A stretch of DNA of 64,000 bases. It comes from Petrotoga olearia DSM 13574. Its GTDB lineage: Bacteria > Thermotogota > Thermotogae > Petrotogales > Petrotogaceae. A model generated the notes under the pieces. It did not search any database. It had not been told where the DNA came from and was given only the letters and a program-made list of their open reading frames with translations. Location of the stretch: the NCBI RefSeq assembly GCF_002895525.1, contig NZ_AZRL01000016.1, forward strand, positions 62,001 through 126,000. The letters run 5' to 3'. The position numbers and the translations under genes were made by a program. This document shows positions 53,263-61,862 of the stretch, piece by piece. Every line of letters starts with the position of its first letter. Position 1 is the stretch's first letter.

Positions 53263-54189
53263 TCACCCCTCTAATTTGACAGATTTCGAAAGATTCTTGG
53301 GTGAATCTGGATTGTATCCCATTTGTATGGCCTTTTTGTAGCCTAAATATTGTATGGGTATAAGCCTTAGAGGAGCTTCAAATCCTTTCATATCTGGAAT
53401 TTCCACTTGTTCATTAGAAGAAATTACTAGGACCTTTCCCCCCAACTTTTCTATATCATCTTTCAATTTTTTCTCTTCTTTCGTACCTTTTGAATTTAAG
53501 ACAACTAAAGTTTTTTCGGTGAGCCTTGATATAGGACCGTGTCTGTACTCTAAAGGCTCATGGTATTCAACATATTGTAAAGCCATTTCTTGGAGTTTTA
53601 GAGCGCCTTCTTTTGAAATACCATAGTTTTCATCGTATCCAAGAAACACAAAATGTTCATACTTTTCTAAAGTCAAGTGGTCAATAATCTTTTCGGAATC
53701 TTCTAAGATTTTCTCACTGTAATTATAATAATCATTTTTTACTATACCGTTTAGCAACATTGCCAGTATAAAAACAAAAGAACCGGTCATAACAACACTT
53801 TTTTCTTCAGCAAAATCTAAAGTTATATTTTCTTCACATTGTTGAGTAATTGAAGAATTCTTAGAAGACGTTATTCCTATGGTTTTCATACCTTTCTGTC
53901 TCAATTTTTTTGCGGCCTGGATAGTTTCGGTTGATTCACCGGTTCTGGTTATTAAAATTGCAACGTCACTGTCAGGAATATCATCAAAAAGCATAATATG
54001 TCCACCGGTAAGTACTTTTGCTTTATACCCATTTTTGTTCAATATTTCTTTCATTATAAATCCAATGTTATATGAAGAGCCACACCCAACAAAAAGATAT
54101 TTTTTCTCTTTTGAAAAAGAAAAATCAAACTCATTTAATTTATTTAAGAGATTTGGTACCCTTTTTATTTCATCCAAAGTATAGTGCAC
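53263..54189 (-). CDS. SIS-domain sugar isomerase/deaminase (NagB-II / AgaS type)
   Basis: A 308-residue protein with two SIS domains, like the isomerase half of GlmS. FVGCGSSYNIGFIMKEILN, ILITRTGESTETIQAAKKL and HEPLEYRHGPISRL are the sugar-phosphate binding motifs. Proteins of this size next to nagA in Thermotoga act as the alternative glucosamine-6-phosphate deaminase NagB-II. It most likely converts GlcN-6-P to Fru-6-P and ammonia. No glutaminase domain is present. Confidence 0.88.
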   Translation of the reverse strand: MHYTLDEIKRVPNLLNKLNEFDFSFSKEKKYLFVGCGSSYNIGFIMKEILNKNGYKAKVLTGGHIMLFDDIPDSDVAILITRTGESTETIQAAKKLRQKGMKTIGITSSKNSSITQQCEENITLDFAEEKSVVMTGSFVFILAMLLNGIVKNDYYNYSEKILEDSEKIIDHLTLEKYEHFVFLGYDENYGISKEGALKLQEMALQYVEYHEPLEYRHGPISRLTEKTLVVLNSKGTKEEKKLKDDIEKLGGKVLVISSNEQVEIPDMKGFEAPLRLIPIQYLGYKKAIQMGYNPDSPKNLSKSVKLEG

Positions 54190-54226
54190 TTACATACTAC
54201 CTCCTCAGAATTATTTTTATTGGTTT

Positions 54227-54952
54227 TTATGCCTTTCTGACTATCTTGAATTTATACTTATCCCCTCTGTAAACTGATTTAACGTATTCAATACACTTTT
54301 TATCTTCTATATAGGTATATCTTGTTCTCAAAGCAGCAATAGATCCTTCATTTTGAGATAAATATTTCGCTTGTTCTTTGTTTAAAGTTGTTACCTCAAG
54401 AGTTTCAACTGCATGAGTGAATCTTATACCGTATTCGTTAGTTAGTATACTATATAAAGATTCTTTTGACATATCCCTTTCTATTATGTTCAATACCCTT
54501 ATATCTGCATTAGGATTTAAGTATGCTGTTTCGATTGCATAAGGATCTTCATCTAAAAATCTAATTCTTTTTAATAGTACTACCCTTCCATCCTTTGGAA
54601 CTTTGAACTCTTCAACTAACTCAGCAGGAATTTCTATTAGCCTGTTTTCCAATACAATGGATTTTGTTTTATGACCTTGCTTTGCTGCTTCATCAGTAAA
54701 ACCTGTAAGCCTGGTTAATTCTTCTTCTTGCTTTTTCCCTGTATAAAAAGTACCTTGTCCTCTTTTTCTTGTTAGTAAACCTTCTTTTGAGAGCTCTTCC
54801 AAGGCTCTTCTTACGGTCAAACGAGAAACTCCATATTTATCGCATATCTCGTTTTCTGTTAACAACTTATCCCCTTTTTTATAATCTTCCTCTAATTCTC
54901 TTTTTAAGTCCAGATAAAGTTTATAATAGAGCGGAATAGGGGCTTCTTCCAT
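54227..54952 (-). CDS. GntR/HutC-family regulator of amino-sugar use
   Basis: A 241-residue repressor: winged helix at residues 8-75 (LTENEICDKYGVSRLTVRRALEELSKEGLLTRKRGQGTFY) and UTRA sensor domain at 95-235 (GKDGRVVLLKRIRFLDEDPYAIETAYL type). It matches NagR/YvoA-like regulators, which sense GlcN-6-P or GlcNAc-6-P, and heads the nag operon. GGAGTGAGATTAAA precedes the ATG. Probably autoregulatory. Confidence 0.9.
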   Translation of the reverse strand: MEEAPIPLYYKLYLDLKRELEEDYKKGDKLLTENEICDKYGVSRLTVRRALEELSKEGLLTRKRGQGTFYTGKKQEEELTRLTGFTDEAAKQGHKTKSIVLENRLIEIPAELVEEFKVPKDGRVVLLKRIRFLDEDPYAIETAYLNPNADIRVLNIIERDMSKESLYSILTNEYGIRFTHAVETLEVTTLNKEQAKYLSQNEGSIAALRTRYTYIEDKKCIEYVKSVYRGDKYKFKIVRKA

Positions 54953-54986
54953 TTTAATCTCACTCCTTCCTAATCAGTATATTCCA

Positions 54987-55015
54987 ATTATATAATAGTT
55001 ATAACAATAAGTCAA
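54987..55015 (-). promoter_or_regulatory. Promoter of the nag operon
   Basis: Minus strand TTGACT (55015-55010), 17 nt, TATAAT (54992-54987). The spacer contains GTTATAAC, a perfect palindrome (55006-54999), a possible regulator site. Confidence 0.85.
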
Positions 55016-55023
55016 ATTGAAGA

Positions 55024-55053
55024 TTGATTTTTCTAAATTAGATGTGCTAAAAT
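55024..55053 (+). promoter_or_regulatory. Candidate promoter for the MIF-like gene
   Basis: TTGATT (55024-55029), 18 nt, TAAAAT (55048-55053). It is followed by AAGGTGCTAAAGC and TTTTTAGAGTTTCTAAAT, the 3' end and tail of the leader family without the G-rich core. Confidence 0.5.
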
Positions 55054-55121
55054 ATTTAAGGTGCTAAAGCATTTTTAGAGTTTCTAAATAGAGTATAATT
55101 TAAGTTGAGGGAGGCTAAAAA

Positions 55122-55460
55122 ATGCCATATTTAAAGGTAACTACAAATAAAAAGATAGATAACAAAGAAGAGTTGACACGCATTCTTACAAAGGAAGTTG
55201 CTAAAGCCCTTGGTAAAGCTGAAACCTATTTTATGGTTAGTTTAGAAGATACCGCATATATCCACTTTCAAGGAAGCTCAGAATTGGCTGCTTTTGTTGA
55301 ATTAAGAAGCATAGGTTTGCCTGAGTCACAAACCAAATCTCTCTCTAAGATGCTCTGCCAATTGCTAGAGCAACAATTGGATATACCAAAAGATCGTGTG
55401 TATGTAAACTTCTTAGATATTAAAAATACGATGTGGGGTTGGAAAGGGGATACATTTTAG
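55122..55460 (+). CDS. MIF/tautomerase-superfamily protein
   Basis: A 112-residue homologue of macrophage migration inhibitory factor. Pro2 after the initiator Met is the catalytic base. YLKVTTNKKI, IHFQGSSELAAFVELRSIG, the middle LTRILTKEVAKALGKAETYFMVSL (only pattern cited) and the C-terminal YVNFLDIKNTMWGWKGDTF (compare YINYYDMNAANVGWNNSTF in mammalian MIF) support the family. It should form a trimer with keto-enol tautomerase activity. AGGGAGGC precedes the ATG. Confidence 0.9.
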   Translation: MPYLKVTTNKKIDNKEELTRILTKEVAKALGKAETYFMVSLEDTAYIHFQGSSELAAFVELRSIGLPESQTKSLSKMLCQLLEQQLDIPKDRVYVNFLDIKNTMWGWKGDTF

Positions 55461-55534
55461 TTTTGCTAAAAAATATCCCACAAATATGTAATAGACCAAT
55501 ACTTTAAAAAATTTGATAGTTGGGAGCGGGCGCC

Positions 55535-56227
55535 ATGTACAAAGACGAATTAGAAATGCTTGTAAAATTTTTAAGAGAAGACCTGTTAAAAGAAGAAAAC
55601 CAGAAAAAACTTCAAGAACTTGTTTTTAGCAAAATTAAAAGAAAAGAAGATTTTCAGTCAACAAACGAATTGCTCAAAACACTAGAAAGTTATGATTTAA
55701 GAGACTTTTTATATTCAAAACTTTTAGAAAGTTATTTTTCCATTTTCAATATTATTTACGAAAAAGGAAGCCTAAAATACGGAGACGAAAATTACAAAGC
55801 TACCATAGATAACGAAACTTTCGACTCTCTTATTGAACTAATGGATGAATCAGAAATAAATGGAGAAATTCTTTTTTACCTGCTTTCTGACGATTTAAAA
55901 AAGAGAGTAGAAATTATGCATCAATTGATAAGCGGAAGATCGAGAAAAGAATGGAACGAAGAAGAACTAAAAAGTTTTGTGAAAAACTTAAAACCACTAA
56001 CTACAAGGTTTCTTGAATTATTGATCGAAAAAGGAAAGATGAAGTCTGAAGAGATCAAAGCAACCTTAGAACTTAAAAACAAAAAATCGGTTTCCGCCCT
56101 GGTAAGCGCTATAATCAGAAACGCCCCGAACGATAAAGAAAAATTAATTTTTAAAGATAATGAGTACATATGTATTAATGAGAAGTATAGAAATAAAATT
56201 TTTGAAATCACAAATAATAAAAAATAA
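55535..56227 (+). CDS. Uncharacterised winged-helix-tailed protein
   Basis: A 230-residue, charged, mostly helical protein. The ATG at 55535 follows GGGAGCGGGCGCC; an earlier in-frame TTG at 55520 would include that site. The C-terminal 85 residues (LKPLTTRFLELLIEKGKMKSEEIKATLELKNKKSVSALVSAIIRNAP) look like a winged helix; residues 1-140 have no family I know. There are no membrane spans or signal peptide. It lies between the MIF homologue and tRNA-Val, and may be a DNA-binding regulator. Confidence 0.7.
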   Translation: MYKDELEMLVKFLREDLLKEENQKKLQELVFSKIKRKEDFQSTNELLKTLESYDLRDFLYSKLLESYFSIFNIIYEKGSLKYGDENYKATIDNETFDSLIELMDESEINGEILFYLLSDDLKKRVEIMHQLISGRSRKEWNEEELKSFVKNLKPLTTRFLELLIEKGKMKSEEIKATLELKNKKSVSALVSAIIRNAPNDKEKLIFKDNEYICINEKYRNKIFEITNNKK

Positions 56228-56228
56228 T

Positions 56229-56256
56229 AGCAGGATGAACTTCATCCTGCTTTTTT
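56229..56256 (+). terminator. Terminator of the winged-helix gene
   Basis: AGCAGGATGA (56229-56238), loop ACT, TCATCCTGCT (56242-56251), then TTTTT. Confidence 0.93.
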
Positions 56257-56293
56257 AGCAATATATATGAGAAAAGTTAAAATTGAATAAGAA

Positions 56294-56368
56294 TGGTGGG
56301 TGCGGTAGGGATTGAACCTACGGCCTCTTCCGCGTCAAGGAAGCGCTCTCCCACTGAGCTACGCACCC
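56294..56368 (-). tRNA. tRNA-Val (GAC)
   Basis: Minus strand cloverleaf: acceptor GGGTGCG/CGCACCC, D arm GCTC-AGTGGGA-GAGC, anticodon arm CTTCC-TTGACGC-GGAAG with anticodon GAC, T arm GTAGG-TTCAATC-CCTAC, discriminator A and encoded CCA. It reads GUC and GUU. Confidence 0.95.
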
Positions 56369-56385
56369 TTTTTCTAATCGTATAA

Positions 56386-56414
56386 AGTATAACATATTTT
56401 TTTAACTATGTCAA
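56386..56414 (-). promoter_or_regulatory. Promoter of tRNA-Val
   Basis: Minus strand TTGACA (56414-56409), 17 nt, TATACT (56391-56386), 18 nt before the tRNA. Confidence 0.9.
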
Positions 56415-56423
56415 TAAAAGAGG

Positions 56424-56441
56424 GCTCCTTGTCAAATATGG
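56424..56441. repeat. 18-bp direct repeat, left copy
   Basis: GCTCCTTGTCAAATATGG, identical to 57942-57959. It lies just upstream of the tRNA-Val promoter. Confidence 0.9.
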
Positions 56442-56526
56442 TTGATGGAATAGTCAAGGGTTCACGCTGTATTCCATAAAAGCATTAAATCACAATTGAA
56501 AAAATGATTTTATCAAGAATCGACTT

Positions 56527-57798
56527 TCACACTTCTTCAGTAAAAGGTTTGGGATTAAACGTTTCTTCTGGTGCAATTCTTAAAAATAGGATAATTACAA
56601 TAACTGATACTATGCTTGCAAACAGTGTAATTTGATATCCCCTCATTAAATCTAAAAGAATACCATATATCTGCGCACCAACAGGTATAGCTCCTCGAGC
56701 AACCAACTCCACAACCGTAAAAACACGAGATCTTACGTTGGTTGGTGTCATTTTTTGCATGTTGGTATCAATAGGTATATTTATAAAGGCATTGCTCACG
56801 CCTATTATCATAAGATTTATGTACAAAATTATTAAGAAGGTCCATGATGCACCTCCGAATCTGGTAACGATGGTAGGAAAAAATAAACCTGAAATGATGA
56901 ATAAAATAATTGCCTCTACTGTTAAACCGAGTGTCACCGATTTTTTCGGATTATTCTTAGAAAAAATAGTACCAATTAAAATACTGCCAATTAGTATCCC
57001 CACGGTAAAAGAAGATTGGGTGATTCCATACTGTTCGCTCGTAAATCCAATTTCTTGCCTTAATACATAAGGGAGCACAATAGTAAGAATCGGTGCCAAT
57101 AAAAAATTGACAACCAATGCAAATAAAAGCAGTTCTTTCAAACCCTTTCTTCCTCTTATAAAAATTAAGCCTTCTTTGATGTCTGAAAACATAGATTTAA
57201 AAGATATTTTTTGCTTACTTTCAAAATGTGGTACGTAAGTAATAAACATTTCGCTTATAGCAGAAACAACGAAAGAAATTCCATTTATAAGAAACACAAC
57301 TTTTATTCCACCAAATCCATATATGATTCCTCCAAGGATTGGTCCTATAATATTAGAAATACTATTTATTGAAGAATTTATCGAATTAGCTTTTGTGAGG
57401 AAATCAATAGGTACCAAGTCTGGAAGCATCGCATTGGTTGAACCTCCAAAAAAACTGTCTAATATAGAAATAAATACTTGGGCAGTGAAGATAAAGGTGA
57501 TGCTCATCCAACCTTGATAGGCTGAATATGCCATAAAAAGTATAATTATACCTCGTAAATAATCCAAATTCACCATAATTTTCTTTCGATTTCTTCGATC
57601 TCCTAAAACCCCTGCTATCGGTGAAAAAATTAATCCTGGAAGCATGCTTAAAAGGCTAAATGTACCCATAAGCGTCCCAGAACCTGTAAGATCAAGAATA
57701 TAAAGCGGTAAAGCAATCAGTTGTATGCCAGTTCCTATTAAAGATACAAGCCTACCTGCAGAATATAGCAAAAAGTTTCTTTTTTGCTCATTTGTCAT
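56527..57798 (-). CDS. MFS transporter
   Basis: A 423-residue permease with twelve spans. NFLLYSAGRLVSLIGTGIQLIALP is the first span; LIFSPIAGVLGDRRNRKKIMV is the loop 2-3 motif; NVRSRVFTVVELVARGAIPVG lies in the second half. It is closest to MFS_3/EntS-type exporters. AGGAGG precedes the ATG at 57798. Its C-terminus is duplicated as the remnant at 36118-36194. The transcription unit (promoter, leader element, gene) is bounded by 18-bp direct repeats. Confidence 0.93.
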   Translation of the reverse strand: MTNEQKRNFLLYSAGRLVSLIGTGIQLIALPLYILDLTGSGTLMGTFSLLSMLPGLIFSPIAGVLGDRRNRKKIMVNLDYLRGIIILFMAYSAYQGWMSITFIFTAQVFISILDSFFGGSTNAMLPDLVPIDFLTKANSINSSINSISNIIGPILGGIIYGFGGIKVVFLINGISFVVSAISEMFITYVPHFESKQKISFKSMFSDIKEGLIFIRGRKGLKELLLFALVVNFLLAPILTIVLPYVLRQEIGFTSEQYGITQSSFTVGILIGSILIGTIFSKNNPKKSVTLGLTVEAIILFIISGLFFPTIVTRFGGASWTFLIILYINLMIIGVSNAFINIPIDTNMQKMTPTNVRSRVFTVVELVARGAIPVGAQIYGILLDLMRGYQITLFASIVSVIVIILFLRIAPEETFNPKPFTEEV

Positions 57799-57844
57799 GG
57801 AATTTCCTCCTGTTTTAATCTTGTTATAGTATCTTTATTTTATA

Positions 57845-57873
57845 TTTAGCGCCCTTTTGCCCCGCAGCCCAAT
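57845..57873 (-). repeat. G-rich leader element before the MFS gene
   Basis: Minus strand: GATTGGGCTGCGGGGCAAAA then GGGCGCTAAATATA. Three G-runs. Between the promoter and the ribosome site, facing the gene. Confidence 0.85.
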
Positions 57874-57902
57874 CCACAATCTACAAGAAAATAATTATTA
57901 TA

Positions 57903-57931
57903 ATTTTAACATATATTTTTAGGTGGTTCAA
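57903..57931 (-). promoter_or_regulatory. Promoter of the MFS gene
   Basis: Minus strand TTGAAC (57931-57926), 17 nt, TAAAAT (57908-57903). Confidence 0.65.
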
Positions 57932-57941
57932 ACTCGTTTAA

Positions 57942-57959
57942 GCTCCTTGTCAAATATGG
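57942..57959. repeat. 18-bp direct repeat, right copy
   Basis: GCTCCTTGTCAAATATGG, identical and in the same orientation as 56424-56441. The remaining gap to 58472 is AT-rich; besides the promoter near 58347 I see no gene or RNA in it. Confidence 0.9.
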
Positions 57960-58346
57960 ATTACTGTCCTATTTTATGATTGTTTTTCATAAAAATTCTT
58001 TAATTCAAATTACTTTTCAAAAAGCATTTTGGATAATTACTCAATGTTTTAGTTCTTGTTTTTCCCCTTAATTTACTTTGCCTTTCGTTAAGAGTTGCTT
58101 TGACCTACTTCTGAAATGGGTACTATTCTTTTAATTTAAAATTAATATCTCAAATAATCCAATCCCTCATTTTAATCATACCCTTTTCCATATGATTTTC
58201 AAGTGTTTTTTTAATTGGTTTCAAATATGTATTGATAAAGTATTACGGAGATTACTCAAAAAAAACTTATGTTAAAATTATTTACGATGATTCTTATCGG
58301 ATATAATGCATTTGTCTTTCTTTTGGGTATTATAAGAGGGTTATGA

Positions 58347-58352
58347 TATAAT
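58347..58352 (+). promoter_or_regulatory. -10 box for the 575-residue unknown gene
   Basis: TATAAT in GTTATGATATAATAAAAT, with a leader of about 120 nt. The -35 is unclear. Confidence 0.5.
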
Positions 58353-58472
58353 AAAATTTAGAATAAAATATAGAAGCTTCAAGAGTTCTTAACATTCTAA
58401 AGGAAGGGGTTTTTGAAGTAAATTTTATTTTATATTTTTGTTGCTATTGGGTAAAGAAAAAGGGGTTGAGAA

Positions 58473-60200
58473 ATGAACATTAAACTACTGGATAAAATTG
58501 TGAATAAAGGACAGTTCATAAGACCAATTTTGAATTATGTTGTTCATTACTTAGAAAGTGATAGATCAGATAAAAATAAACACATCGTCAATTACATAAA
58601 CGTTTTGAAATTAAAATGGGATGTTAAATACGATGAAGCCCTTGAGATAATAGATGAAGAGTTACAGGAGTTGAAAAAAGGTGGTTTGTATTGTCTAATT
58701 TTAGTTGAAAAGATAGGTATTTTGGTCAATCTTTCTAGAAATGAAGAAATTAAAGAAGTATTCAATCAATTGAAGGAAGAATTCGAAAAATTTCCTAAGT
58801 ATTTAAGAGGAATAGTTGTTGAGAATTTAAAGAATGTTCGTGAATTAAATTTTGAAGAAAAAGATTTGCAAACTATTAGAGTTTGGAGTGAAAGTTATGA
58901 AAATGCTCCTGCCACCAAAGGTTTCATATTACTATCAAAAGCAAGAGGGAAAAAGAACGAAGAAAGATACGAAGAAGCAGTTTGTTTGAACGTTGAAGCA
59001 TTTAAGGTTTTAAAAACCATTCCACATCCTTCTGGTATGGTGCAAGCTTTAAATAATATATCTTGGTGGTTGAAAGATGCAAACAAAGAAAAGGCTTTAG
59101 CTTTTACTTTTCCATTGGGATTCTACCTTGGTTACTATTTCGATGATAATAACTTTAAAGTTTTCAATTCCCTCGATACTATGTTTCAAGTACAGAAGAA
59201 TAACAACGATCCTTTGGTTTATGAATCTGCCTTTATCTTTTCAAAGTGTTTATCTCAACTAAATAAAGTGGAAGGTGAATCGATAAAGAATACTTTTAAA
59301 GATATCATTAACCAATTAAAGTACTTTGTATTCAATTTGGATAACAACCAACACAGAAGTACACCAAAACTGAGAGATTTCATAAGGAAAGAGCTAGGAA
59401 AAGAAAAGATACCCATAGACTCAATGAACGTTTCTGAAAGAACGTTGAAAGAGTTTTTATCTGCAAAGACAAAGCACATTCAACCAAATACCTTGAGAAA
59501 CATATTAGATGCTCTTGAGTTTGAAATAGATACATCCACACCTATATGTATAATCAAAGAATTGAAAAAGAAGGATATAGATAAGAAGTTTGAGGTAAAC
59601 CTTGAAAAGTTTAAAAACCTTCCAAAAGAAAGACAAGTATCAGAACTCTTTACATCTTACCTCGTTCATTACTACAAAGAAGAGATCAATCTAAAAAAGA
59701 TAATTAAAGAGATACAAGATGACAGTTTAATTGAGGAAAGATGTGATTACTACAAGAAAGAGTTAATAAACTCTATCTTTGAAAGAAATCAAAGGAAAGA
59801 TTTTGATTCTTTACTAACAAACGTTCAAAAACCAAAAATCTACACAAACAAAAATATAACCTTCAACGAACATCCTTTTTATTTGGGAAGGAAAGATGCT
59901 GTAAAAAGGTTTATAAAAGACTTAAATAAAAAGAACTTAAAAGAGTTCATGGAAAATTACATTGGCCTTGATACAAGACAAAAAAAGACGATAGAAAAGT
60001 TCGTAATGAATTACGGTAGGTACTATGATTTAAAGGTAAAGAATATACCCAAAGAATTCACACCGAAAGTACCAAAAGAGATTGATCCATTCGTGAAAAA
60101 ATACACGTTGAAAAGAAAGCCTTCTGCTGTTTCTTTTTATGTTTTTGAAGGGGAAGAGAGAGAAGAGTTGGTGGAAATAGTCAAGGCTTTTGGAATTTAG
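58473..60200 (+). CDS. Large uncharacterised protein, TPR-like with central HTH-like segment
   Basis: A 575-residue soluble protein I do not recognise. Residues 40-270 are helical pairs resembling degenerate TPRs (YDEALEIIDEELQELKKGGLYCLILVEKIGILVNLS; YEEAVCLNVEAFKVLKTIPHP). Around 320-350, VSERTLKEFLSAKTKHIQPNTLRNILDALEF, split VSERTLKEFLSAKTK + HIQPNTLRNILDALEF, resembles a Cro/XRE-type helix-turn-helix. The C-terminal 100 residues are Lys-rich. AAAAAGGGGTTGAG precedes the ATG. A DNA-binding sensor regulator is possible. Confidence 0.65.
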   Translation: MNIKLLDKIVNKGQFIRPILNYVVHYLESDRSDKNKHIVNYINVLKLKWDVKYDEALEIIDEELQELKKGGLYCLILVEKIGILVNLSRNEEIKEVFNQLKEEFEKFPKYLRGIVVENLKNVRELNFEEKDLQTIRVWSESYENAPATKGFILLSKARGKKNEERYEEAVCLNVEAFKVLKTIPHPSGMVQALNNISWWLKDANKEKALAFTFPLGFYLGYYFDDNNFKVFNSLDTMFQVQKNNNDPLVYESAFIFSKCLSQLNKVEGESIKNTFKDIINQLKYFVFNLDNNQHRSTPKLRDFIRKELGKEKIPIDSMNVSERTLKEFLSAKTKHIQPNTLRNILDALEFEIDTSTPICIIKELKKKDIDKKFEVNLEKFKNLPKERQVSELFTSYLVHYYKEEINLKKIIKEIQDDSLIEERCDYYKKELINSIFERNQRKDFDSLLTNVQKPKIYTNKNITFNEHPFYLGRKDAVKRFIKDLNKKNLKEFMENYIGLDTRQKKTIEKFVMNYGRYYDLKVKNIPKEFTPKVPKEIDPFVKKYTLKRKPSAVSFYVFEGEEREELVEIVKAFGI

Positions 60201-60409
60201 AGGTCCTATCTTTTGAAATGTAGAATTCTAACAATTTCCATAACCTATTTTGGGTTATATTAGACTTTTTAGTCAACACGACACCGTCATGGAGTTGTTT
60301 TAGTCTTATGTTCATATTTCGCTTTTTCTACCCATACTTTTTGGAAGAGAACCGAAAGTATTGATAGTATGTACAAAAGTTAATAAATTTGTATAGGAGA
60401 TGAAAAATT

Positions 60410-61540
60410 TTGCTTACCCTCATAAAGAATGCAACGGTTTACTCACCGAAACCTTTAGGGAAAAAAGATATATTAATTGGTGGAGAAAAAATCTTAGAAT
60501 TAGTCGATTCGATAGAATTAAATTCTAATCTTAAAGTTGAGATTATCGACGCGGAAGATTATCTTGTAGTTCCAGGTTTTATAGACTCGCACGTTCATAT
60601 AATAGGGGGAGGAGGAGAAGGGGGATACACCACAAGGACGCCAGAGATATCTATTTCCAAGATAGTAAGTTCTGGAATTACTACCTTAGTAGGTGTTTTG
60701 GGAACGGACAACGCAACTCGTAATATGCAAAACTTAATCGCAAAAGCAAAAGCATTAAAACAAGAAGGAGTAAGCTGCTATGCGTATACAGGTTCTTATC
60801 ATCTACCTATAAAAACTTTTAGCGGCAGAATCATAGACGATTTAGTTTTCATTGAAGAAATAATAGGTGTTGGAGAGGTGGCAATTTCAGACCATAGAGG
60901 TTCCCAACCAACTTTAGAAGAGTTGATAAGATTGACTTCAGAGGCTCGAGTGGGTGGAATTTTATCAAAAAAGGCGGGCATTGTAAATATCCATGTTGGG
61001 AGAGGGGAAAAATTAATTCAGATATTGATAGATGTTGTTGAAAATTCAGAATTACCAATCACACAGTTCCTTCCAACTCACATGAACAAGGGAGAAAAAG
61101 CTCTTAAAACATGTAAAGATTTTATAGAACTGGGCGGAAGGATAGATTTCACAACTAGTTCATCAAAAAAGAAAGACAAAGACGATCCATCAAAACCATC
61201 TAAAGCCTTAAAACTTTTGCTGGATGATGGAGCAAATATTGACAATATATCTTTCTCATCCGATGGGCAGGGGAGTTTACCACAATTCGATGACAAAGGA
61301 AATTATTTAGGTTTGGCAGTTGCAGATGTAGCTACACTCTTTGAAGAGGTTAAGGATTGTGTAATACAAGAAGATGTCCCTTTAGAAGAAGCTTTAAAGG
61401 TGATAACCGTGAATCCTGCAAATTTTCTTAAATTAGAAAACAAAGGGCAAATAAAAGAAAACTTTGATGCCGATATAGTGTTCTTAGATAAAAGTAATCT
61501 GGAAATAAAAAAGGTTATGGCAAAGGGTCGTACTATTTAA
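60410..61540 (+). CDS. iadA: Isoaspartyl dipeptidase
   Basis: Cleaves beta-aspartyl dipeptides arising from damaged Asn/Asp. M38 metallopeptidase of 376 residues: PGFIDSHVHIIGGGGEGGYTTRTPE (split PGFIDSHVHIIGG + GGEGGYTTRTPE), YTGSYHLP, GEVAISDHRGSQP, NIHVGRGEK, QFLPTHMNKGE and SFSSDGQGSLPQF carry the metal and substrate residues of IadA. It starts at TTG 60410, 9 nt after AGGAGA; no better start exists. It lies before decayed peptide-metabolism genes and a peptide-binding protein. Confidence 0.93.
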   Translation: MLTLIKNATVYSPKPLGKKDILIGGEKILELVDSIELNSNLKVEIIDAEDYLVVPGFIDSHVHIIGGGGEGGYTTRTPEISISKIVSSGITTLVGVLGTDNATRNMQNLIAKAKALKQEGVSCYAYTGSYHLPIKTFSGRIIDDLVFIEEIIGVGEVAISDHRGSQPTLEELIRLTSEARVGGILSKKAGIVNIHVGRGEKLIQILIDVVENSELPITQFLPTHMNKGEKALKTCKDFIELGGRIDFTTSSSKKKDKDDPSKPSKALKLLLDDGANIDNISFSSDGQGSLPQFDDKGNYLGLAVADVATLFEEVKDCVIQEDVPLEEALKVITVNPANFLKLENKGQIKENFDADIVFLDKSNLEIKKVMAKGRTI

Positions 61541-61563
61541 AAAATCTTATGGAGGACAGAAAA

Positions 61564-61830
61564 ATGAAAATAACAGATTTAAGATCTGAAAAAATCAAAA
61601 TTAAACTCAAAAAACCTTTTGTTATTTCGCGAGGAGCAACGGAGTATTGGGATTGGTACGCCACAAGAAATGGCAAATGAAGCAAAAGAAAGTGTCGATA
61701 GAGGGTTTAACATATTAAAAATCAAAACCGGTATTGATCTTAAAAACGACGTCGAAGCTATCAGGCTCATAAGAAAAAATGCAGGAGATAACGTAAGATT
61801 GAAAATAGATGCCAATCAAGGGTGGAATAT
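61564..61830 (+). pseudogene. Dipeptide (L-Ala-D/L-Glu) epimerase remnant
   Basis: The ATG at 61564 begins MKITDLRSEKIKIKLKKPF then VISRG, the enolase-superfamily epimerase N-terminus, but the frame stops at 61680. A different frame from about 61645 encodes IGIGTPQEMANEAKESVDRG, FNILKIKTG (the catalytic KxK) and RLKIDANQGW (metal Asp). Roughly 100 residues between these parts and the whole C-terminal half are missing. A ribosome site (GGAGG) is still present. Confidence 0.88.
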
Positions 61831-61862
61831 ACACGATACTTTAACTGCGGGAGCGAGTTTAG

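Noticed and set aside
56445-56477. ATGGAATA / TATTCCAT inverted repeat as a terminator of the MFS gene
   Set aside because: The stem is AT-rich with a 17-nt loop and no T-tract; significance is unclear.
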